From assembly GCF_032854445.1 (NCBI RefSeq), contig NC_088296.1, positions 2,629,246-2,693,245 on the forward strand: a stretch of 64,000 nucleotides of DNA, in the 5' to 3' direction. This DNA is from Liolophura sinensis (taxonomy: Eukaryota > Mollusca > Polyplacophora > Chitonida > Chitonidae). This document shows positions 56,178 to 64,000 of this stretch, one piece after another (position 1 is the first letter of the stretch; every line of letters starts with the position of its first letter). The notes beneath the pieces were generated by a model. The model saw only the letters and a list, made by a program, of their open reading frames with translations, was not told the origin of the DNA and ran no database searches. The translations under genes were made by a program, and so were the position numbers.

Positions 56178-58119
56178 GTAAGTCACACTGGAGATTTTTT
56201 CGCCAACTCCGGGATACTGGTGTGTTAACCCTGAACAGTAGGTTACGTACAATATGATACAATATGACTTAACCTACAGCTACATGTGGTATTTTTATAT
56301 CGGTCCCGTACCATATCGGCCTGTATATTGCACGGATTCGTAAGCAAGCACGACGCTCAGCTACTTGAACGACACTGGGATAATATTAAATGATGAAGAC
56401 GTGAAGGGAGCGAGAAAGAAAAAAAAAACTTTGACATTTCTACCGCAGTTTGACCGTATATCGACTTGTAGAGAACTGCAGACAAAGCAGAGTGTGTCTG
56501 GTACTTCAGCTAAAATATCGTCACTACTGGATAAAGAATGCTGATATCTAGACACCAGGCAGACTATACGGGATAATACCACACCGCTCTTTGTTCACTT
56601 TAACTGATGGGTGATGCTGTTTAACAAGCGAATCAAGACTAGCAAATTTCTGCTATTGTTAGTGACTGCGGGATGGATTGGCCTAGTGAAATAGATCCGG
56701 TACTAGACATGGGTCTTGCGCTGCGGCGTTTAATGTTAGTCTAATATAAATCAACTGCATGGCAGTTTTCAGGCCGTCTAGACTTGTAAGCCTATTGTTT
56801 TGTGCTGACTGCTCATTTCTTATTATAGGTCTACTTGAAAAAGCATACATGCACCTGTAAATGAAGATATAACTTCATCGGATGGTAGGAATGTAATATT
56901 ACAAAGGACAGACCTCATGATTTTTTTATATTATTAATTTTATATACAGTGTAACATGTCAAAATTTTGAAATATGTCTGCTTTTAAATTCAAACTTCAT
57001 ATCTATAGCGTAAAAGTATGTTTAATTAAAAAGAAAATGATATGTCATACATTAAGACATAAATTTTATAGCCAGTTTTTTTCTTAAATAATTACAAGGG
57101 AACAAAAGTATATTATGAAATCTTTCCTTGTAAAGAATTTTTACATAAATTAAAATTTTAATAATTGTAAGTTTTTAGGTTAAATTTGTTTGCAAACCTT
57201 GCCTCATTAAATAATGCTACTGCTCAGATGACCATATCTAAGATGTGATAATAAAATTTATAAGGCTTTTTTTTTAACATTTTGATGAAAACAGAAGATT
57301 GGTTTTGAATTTTTGAATTGATGTAATGGAACAAAAATTCCTTATACCTGTATGCATAAATATTTACATCTCATATCCCTACACATAACTTTATACAATG
57401 CATTGTGTCAATTCTAAACAACAAATAAACTGTAATATCTGAGTTTTATTCATGTGGTTTTAATGTCGTCTGTCAGTACTAATAATTCATATATTTGATA
57501 TTTTGCTGCACATTGACGATTTGATACCAAATTATTTACTTCACACATATTAATACATTTTGAATGAATTGTATATGTGGACTTTTGTAAGTTATATCAG
57601 AGGTGTACAAACAAAACTGCAACTATTTATTGGTGTTTTCTTCCCAAGGAATTAATTGCATGTGTAATACTAACATGTCTAAATTGAACATTCCTCGTTT
57701 CCAAAATTCTAATTGACAGTTACAGACTTTTAAACTCACATTGAAAGTGCACAACAAATATATACAATTGAATTTATTTGTTTTTACCAGATGCTAAAGG
57801 TTGAGTATTTATCCAAGTATAGCATTTTTATATTACCCTAAATGACCACAAATTTCGTCAATGACTAACTTACCCATTTTTCCTGATTCTAAGAGTTCTA
57901 TTGGGTTTAGAAAGGTGTTTTGAGATTGGCCTGGAACATGAGATGATATTCTGCTGGAAAATTGTAAGTTTGAGCACCAAAAATAATATTTTGTGACATT
58001 TATTTTCTTCTAAAAATGCATTTTTTGTGGGCGAAATTTTAGGTTCATTGTGATATCTAAGCATTAGGATAAATAATGATGTAAAACCTAGAACTTTAAA
58101 CATGTGCATAATAAGACTG

Positions 58120-58230
58120 TCAGAGAAAATAGGAGTCTCCTGATTGAAAGAAAATAGGAATCACCTGAACGACAGAAAATAGGAGTCTCCTGAATGACAG
58201 AAAATAGGAATCTCCTGAACAACGGAAAAC
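58120..58230. repeat. 27-bp tandem repeat, four copies
   Basis: The unit is GACAGAAAATAGGAGTCTCC followed by TGAATGA, with GAATC variants. Confidence 0.9.
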
Positions 58231-58734
58231 CCACAACCACCCTGCCTCCTTTTTTGTGTTAGGGTACAGAATATATAAACTATTCAATTTTTAATGAATT
58301 ACACAGTGTCAGTTTCATAGATCATGCCCGATGGTGTTGTTTGAAAGGGTAGAGTGTTTGAACCTTAGAATGCTGAAAAAGTTAGCAGAATCTTGCAACA
58401 AATTCATTTGTTGATTTATTTATTTATTGGAAAGGTAGATGGCATATAGCAGTTTATAACAGAATTTAGTTTGTAGATGTATGCATGTGTTACAGCAGTG
58501 GACTCTCTATCATTCAGAGACAGCGTGTATGTATACATGTACATGCACGTTCTGGCCACACATTATCCAGTCTGGATTCTCAATTCTGATAAAGTCACAA
58601 TTTTTTCCAAAAAAGAAACAAAAAAAAAAAAAATCCTTTCCAGGAAACTTGATGCTTTCTGATAATTTCTTTTGCATCACTGTAGTGTGTGAATTTTCAT
58701 GTCAGTTAAAAGATAAAGGTATTGTTATCTACAT

Positions 58735-59222
58735 GCAGATAAGTGTGCCACATGCAGATAGGTGTGCCGCATGCAGATAAGTGTGCAGCATGCAGATAAG
58801 TGTCATGCATGCAGATAAGTGTGCCACATGCAGATAAGTGTGCCGCATGCAGACAAGTGTGCCACATGCAGATAAGTGTGCCACATGCAGATAAGTGTGC
58901 CACATGCAGATAAGTGTGCTGCATGCAGATAAGTGTGCAGCATGCAGATAAGTGTGCCACATGCAGATAAGTGTCATGCATGCAGATAAGTGTGCCACAT
59001 GCAGATAAGTGTGCCACATGCAGATAAGTGTGCCACATGCAGATAAGTGTGCAGCATGCAGATAAGTGTCATGCATGCAGATAAGTGTGCCACATGCAGA
59101 TAAGTGTGCCGCATGCAGACAAGTGTGCTGCATGCAGATAAGTGTGCCACATGCAGACAAGTGTGCCACATGCAGATAAATGTGCCACATACAGATTAGT
59201 GTGCCGCATACAGATAGGTGTG
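58735..59222. repeat. 19-bp minisatellite, about 25 copies
   Basis: The unit is ACATGCAGATAAGTGTGCC. Variants replace GCCAC with GCCGC, GCAGC, GCTGC or TCATGC. Three units make 57 bp, so minus-strand frames show a 19-residue period (WHTYLHVAHLSACGTLICM); this is an artefact. Confidence 0.97.
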
Positions 59223-59599
59223 GCACACTTTCATCTATGTGATACATGTGTTACACATGTATAGGCATACAAGTACAAAGTAAAGCTCTTTGCCATATGG
59301 CCATGAGTTTTGTTCATGTTGTTTATTTGTTAACAAATGTATTAATATGTATTTAATATGTTTAATATGTATATGTATTTGTCAGCAAATGTATTAAGTT
59401 TACTGCCATTTGGATCTCTGTATATTACATATCTCTGTATATTACATATTCAACACTTATTTATATCATACATGTACATGTTACATATAATTTTTCATAT
59501 ATTTGGTTACCTGTATTTGAAAACAAAAATTTAAAACCATGAAACATTTTGTTTTACATGTGTTCATAGTAATTAATGTGCACTGTAACTATGGCAACA

Positions 59600-60355
59600 T
59601 TTACAATGGTGATCCTGGTGCCAGATACCCATGAACCTGGTGCCAGATACCCATGACCATAGTACCAGATAAACATGAGCATAGTGCCAGATACCCATGA
59701 CCATAATACCAGATACCCATGCGAATAGTGTAAGATACTCATGACCATAGTGCCAGATTCCCATGACCATAATACCAGATACCCATGAGAATAGTGTAAG
59801 ATACCCATGACCATAGTGTAAGATACTCATGACCATAGTGCCAGATACCCATGACCATAGTGCCAAATACCCATGACCATAGTGCCAGATACCCATGGCC
59901 ATAGTGCCAGATACCCATGAGAATAGTGTAAGATACTCATGACCATAGTGCAGATACCCATGACCATAATACCTGATACCCATGACCATAGTGCAGATAC
60001 CCATGACCATAATACCTGATACCCATGACCATAGTGCAGATACCCATGACCATAATACCTGATACCCATGACCATAGTGCCAGATACCCATGAACATAGT
60101 ACCAGATACCCATTACAATAGTGCCAGATACACATAACCATAGTGTAAGATAGCCCTGACCCGGGTGCCAGATACCCATGACCATAGTGCCAGATACCCA
60201 TGACCTGGGTGCCAGATACCCATGGCCATAGTGCCAGATACTCACAACCCTGGTGCCAGATACCTAGGAGCCTGGGCCAGATACGTGCAAAACTGGTGCT
60301 AGATACCCACAACCCTGGTGCCAGATACGCGCGACCCTGGTTCCAGATACCCACA
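59600..60355. repeat. 22-bp minisatellite, about 34 copies
   Basis: The unit is CAGATACCCATGACCATAGT followed by GC. Related to but distinct from the neighbouring 19-bp array. A 43-bp two-unit pattern (CATAATACCTGATACCCATG) repeats near 59960-60065. Frames of 172-175 residues on the minus strand are by-products. Confidence 0.96.
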
Positions 60356-61071
60356 TTCCTGATGTTACAGTGTGTATGTTCATATGTGGTTTGTGTACCC
60401 GTGCAGTACTTAACTTACGTGGGTGTGGCACTGATAAAGATATCATTTTTTTATAATTTGCTGATTTCAGGGATGTAAAAAAGTGTAATCTACCTGAGCA
60501 TGTACCTACATCCCTGTCACAAGCTTGTGCCTGTAGCGGGAGCTGGCATTTTAATGATTTGATATCGCTTAGCTACCAGCTGTTGACCAGATGAATATCA
60601 TCTCTGATGCAAGTCCAGGTACAAACTGACATGTACACCCTGGGTTAGCATGACTGATTTGAAAGTTTTGAAAGATAGGTTCATTAATATAAACAGAAAG
60701 AAAATGTGATAAATCGCAAAACATAAAAGCTGGATTTTTTACATTTTAGTTCTACTCTATTTTTTAATTTTTGTGTTGTGACATATAATGAACATACCTA
60801 TAAAGGAAAGAAAAGAATGAAGCAGGGTAAATGTTCTGGATGAATTTCTGAGTGCACATGTCCTTGATGTGTGTCAAATAATTGAGACTGGTCCAGTTAC
60901 CTTTGTGGGAACTTGCTGGATTCATCAGACAGAGAGCAGGTTTTACAGATTTGTGATAACGACAGAACAAATTCGAACTCTAATAGTAATATGTGTACAG
61001 TGAACAGTTGTGCGCTACTGTGCCTCTCTTTGAATTTCTTTTTTTTTTGACATTAAATTATGTACATTATT

Positions 61072-61142
61072 TCAGGAATGTATTTTGTTTATGCATTTTA
61101 GGAATGTATTTTGTTTATGCATTTTAGGAATGTATTTTGCAC
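61072..61142. repeat. 26-bp tandem repeat, three copies
   Basis: The unit is AGGAATGTATTTTGTTTATG followed by CATTTT. Confidence 0.92.
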
Positions 61143-61647
61143 AATGAACAGTTATATTGCAAATCTAACACTGCATTGTGCATTAATTTGAATATGGACG
61201 CGCTCAGTGGTACATTGCAAACATAACTGTACACAGCATACAGTAGGCAATGGGAAAAAAAATGTCCATTTTAGAAATGAGAAATTTTAATGTGGAGAAA
61301 CATGCTGAAGGTGGAATTATACATTTTGTATAGAATTTGGTTAGGTGTCTCTGATCAACCATCTCACACTATAATGGAAAAAGGTTTAACTCACTTAGGG
61401 TACTTCATTTGAAAGGTCTTTTTTCTGATTTTTTGGGCTGGAAATTTTGCAGAAAATTTTGTGAGAAAAGTGCAGTTGTAACCTACATATTTTCATTTAG
61501 CCCATTATTCAGTCATGTCAAATCCTTTTAGCAAAACTGTTGATACAAATCAGCCCAAGAAGTACTGTGTGTGAAAGATGGAACTTGGAATAGCATCATT
61601 AATCATTTCTGTGAAGGTAGGACGATAACCTATAATGTAATTTCTCA

Positions 61648-61780
61648 CATTTAGCATTTGTCGCATTTAGAATTTCTCACATTTAGAATTTCTCACATTC
61701 AGCATTTCTCACACTAGTATTTAGAATTTCTCATATTCAGCATTTCTCACACTAGTATTTAGCATTTCTCATATTTAGCC
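61648..61780. repeat. About 16-bp degenerate repeat
   Basis: ATTTCTCACATTTAGA recurs about eight times with CATTCAGC and CACTAGTATTTAG variants. Confidence 0.8.
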
Positions 61781-63879
61781 TCGGACTCAAAACTGAATTT
61801 ATCGCATTTAAAATTCACTATGCATTGTCCCACAGTAATTTTTCAATCTTTTCTCATATTTGTAACATGTTAAATAGACTTAAAATTACACATTCAGTGA
61901 TGATGCATAAACTTCACTAAGACTTTGCCTGATCGTACGAGTGTGTGTATGAAAAAGTTGAGGAGTTCCAGGTATATGTATGTCATAAAGCAAGCCTTTG
62001 TGTGTGCCAGGTGATTTTTCTTCGCCACGATCTCCAGTCAGGCCTAAAGTAACAAGGGTGTATATTTAGGTTCTTTGGCAGGTGTTCAAATGATTGTTCA
62101 AGGCCTAATTTTTAGTGCAAATTCCCCTTTTGGTGTGCATGTCATTTTTTTTTCTTTCTCTCTTTGGTTTTGCTTTTGAGTTTTGTCCGTGGCATGTAAG
62201 AGTTTTGAAGTGCCTTGGTTTGTTGACAGTACGACTGTTCAGGGCTCAGCATCCTTTAGATACCTGCAAGCCCGTCTTTGTTTTCACGCCGTGTTTAGCG
62301 GAAGTCCAAGAGGCTTGCACAAACAAAGCTTTGTGGACTGATGATACTTTGAGGGAAAGGCAAACAAGCCCCATGGAAGATCTTAGTGAAAAAAAAAAAT
62401 GTCTATAGGTTTCGGACCTTGCGTTCAGACCATGCACCTTTTGTGGGCTGCACCGTTAGAGTCTCTCATAGTTTTCGTCCGTCGCCCTACCGAAGCCAGC
62501 ATCCTGCCCCTACCTCCATCATACCCCCTTCTCCCCCCACTCATCACTCCTAAGGCTTAAACCATACAGCTGAGTTCATGCAAACAGTTGTGAAGGTGTT
62601 CCATTTTTACATGCACACCTTAGCATGGCAAAAAAATGAACCAATACTTGAGTTTGACTTGCATTTAGCCAACCGTTGTCAAAATCCACAAATTTAATTC
62701 CTTTGCACTTGAAACGATGTTCGGCTTCATAGGAGGAAAGTCTGCGATCCAGCAGCATGGGAAGGGTTTATGACTTTAACGTGGACTTAAAAAGCATTTT
62801 GCAGGGTGTTTTTAGTTCTCTTTCCCCTTGCCGTGGCTGTTGCATTTGGATGGTCGTAAGTCCCTTTTTTGATTTCTCCATTTTCCAAGTGGGATTCTTT
62901 ATGGTGTCTGTAGTTTTCAATTCTGTAGCAAAAGTACATGAATTAAACTTTGAAATTGCATGGTTTATATGTCAAAACTCTTTTGTGAAATCATCATTAA
63001 ATTTTTGGGAAAAAAAACAGCAACATTAAAATAAATTTTATCTAGACTGCATTGCATTGAGAAATGACGGGTAATACGATTTGCCGAAAATTCTGCATGG
63101 TTTCAGAAAAAAAATCTTTGAAAATGAAAACTTTGCACGAAAAAGTGAAGTTTAATTTGAGTCTGTCTCATTTTATTCTGAATTGAGTTTTAGAAGAGTC
63201 CTTTGAAAGATGGACACAGATATGCAGAATAATACTGAACATTCTATTCTATAGGAAAATAAATTATGATCACATGTATATGTAATCAGGTTTGATGGGA
63301 CCTGAAAACCTATGTGTAGACAAGCCTGGAAATTGAAAGTAACTTTCCTTGGCCGTCAAAAGCCTGGAAAGTCTGGGGGCGTGGAAAAGGTCATGAAATT
63401 GAGAGCCATCATGGAAATTCCTTCATCTTTGAAATTGATTTATGGACTACTGCATTATGAGAAAAGTTCATGGCAGATTATTTTACATTGCCTGAAGCTT
63501 ACGTAACAGAAGAATATTTATTTCAAGTCGCCTGGGAAGGGTGAACTTTTAGGCTTGGCAAAAAGTGTGGAAATTTGAAGATATTAATGTGTACAAACAC
63601 TGTTTTAATTCCAAGAAAGAATTTTCATTATATCATTTTCCTGTTTTGTTTTTGTGTATGACACATCCACATTATTGGTATTATTATGTTAAAAAAAATG
63701 TGTTGTTGTTACACTGTAATTTGATCACTAGCAAATACTACATATCACACCTCTTTGTCTCACTCTCTCCTGTTATATTTGGTAATAAATACTAAGGTAT
63801 AAAAACTAAGTTGGTTGAATTAACCTTCGAAACATGTTGTTACTATGACGTCATGCAATTCGGTAACACATCATTATTA

Positions 63880-63950
63880 TATGGTGGGAGGAAACGGGCA
63901 GAGCCATGGGGAAACTCATGACCATCCGCAGGTTGCTGGAAGGCCTGCAT
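63880..63950 (-). mobile_element. SINE internal fragment, minus strand
   Basis: TATGGTGGGAGGAAACGGGC, AGAGCCATGGGGAAACTCAT and GACCATCCGCAGGTTGCTGG match the family body. Both ends are missing. Confidence 0.85.
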
Positions 63951-64000
63951 CATCATTATATCATAATTCAGTAATGCATCATTATTGTATGATAATTTGG

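Larger units (their letters stand above)
56178..64000. other. Probable first intron, AT-rich, no exons recognised
   Basis: This stretch contains several minisatellites listed separately and otherwise AT-rich unique sequence. The 97-residue frame at 62115-62408 and the 90-residue frame at 62757-63029 show no recognisable domain or splice frame and are not called. Confidence 0.35.

Noticed and set aside
58729-60354. Several 102-175-residue minus-strand frames rich in His, Trp and Tyr repeats
   Set aside because: They are readings of the 19-bp and 22-bp arrays in all three frames, with no signal, start context or splice sites.
62115-62408. 97-residue plus-strand frame starting with a signal-like hydrophobic stretch
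   Set aside because: The hydrophobic start comes from a T-rich run, and there is no domain, splice frame or regulatory context.

Overview
This window looks like animal nuclear DNA, most likely from a mollusc or another lophotrochozoan. Three things point that way. Genes are split by GT/AG introns. There is no operon-like packing. The sequence is AT-rich and crowded with tRNA-derived SINEs, MITE-like elements and minisatellites; the SINE tail (ending in CACCAATCAAATAAAT) and the SWIM-YqaJ and HNH/Mutator-like protein families are, as far as I recall, typical of molluscan genomes. The assignment to mollusc is inference; the eukaryotic nature is clear.

Only a few stretches look protein-coding. 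(1) On the minus strand at 10991-12523 is a complete three-exon gene for an 84-residue secreted cysteine-rich peptide. A tandem paralogue at 19540-22074 keeps the same exon structure, TATA-box distance and poly(A) signal but lacks one base in its last exon. (2) At 4170-6470 (minus) lies a decayed SWIM zinc-finger plus YqaJ-nuclease gene with stops, frameshifts and a lost catalytic segment. (3) At 33935-38526 is a 4.6-kb mobile element: two identical 453-bp direct repeats enclose a degraded HNH/His-Me-finger ORF (plus strand) and an intact 684-residue Mutator-like DDE transposase (minus strand), arranged tail to tail. A solo relic of the same terminal repeat sits at 1130-1531. (4) At about 55.7-56.18 kb there is a plausible promoter and first coding exon of an unidentified plus-strand gene, with the rest of the window probably its first intron. 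(5) A truncated LINE reverse-transcriptase tail lies at 29391-29870, inserted in or joined to a SINE.

Layout: 0-7 kb holds an 87-bp array, a solo terminal repeat, CA/TA microsatellites and the YqaJ pseudogene. 7-23 kb holds SINEs, several arrays and the two peptide genes. 23.6-27.3 kb is mostly tandem arrays (59, 37 and 22 bp). 28-33 kb holds a MITE, SINEs and the LINE piece. 34-38.5 kb is the composite transposon. 40.6-44 kb is a foldback-element cluster whose centre appears to have expanded into a 39-bp satellite. 44-54 kb is a mix of MITEs, SINEs and arrays. 55.7-64 kb is a putative promoter, exon 1 and intron with 27-, 19- and 22-bp arrays.

Most long open frames here run through tandem arrays or SINEs and are not genes. 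The most novel item is the direct-repeat-bounded HNH plus Mutator-like transposon; second are the satellite that seems to have grown from a foldback element and the C-X-C-X11-C-X11-C peptide pair.
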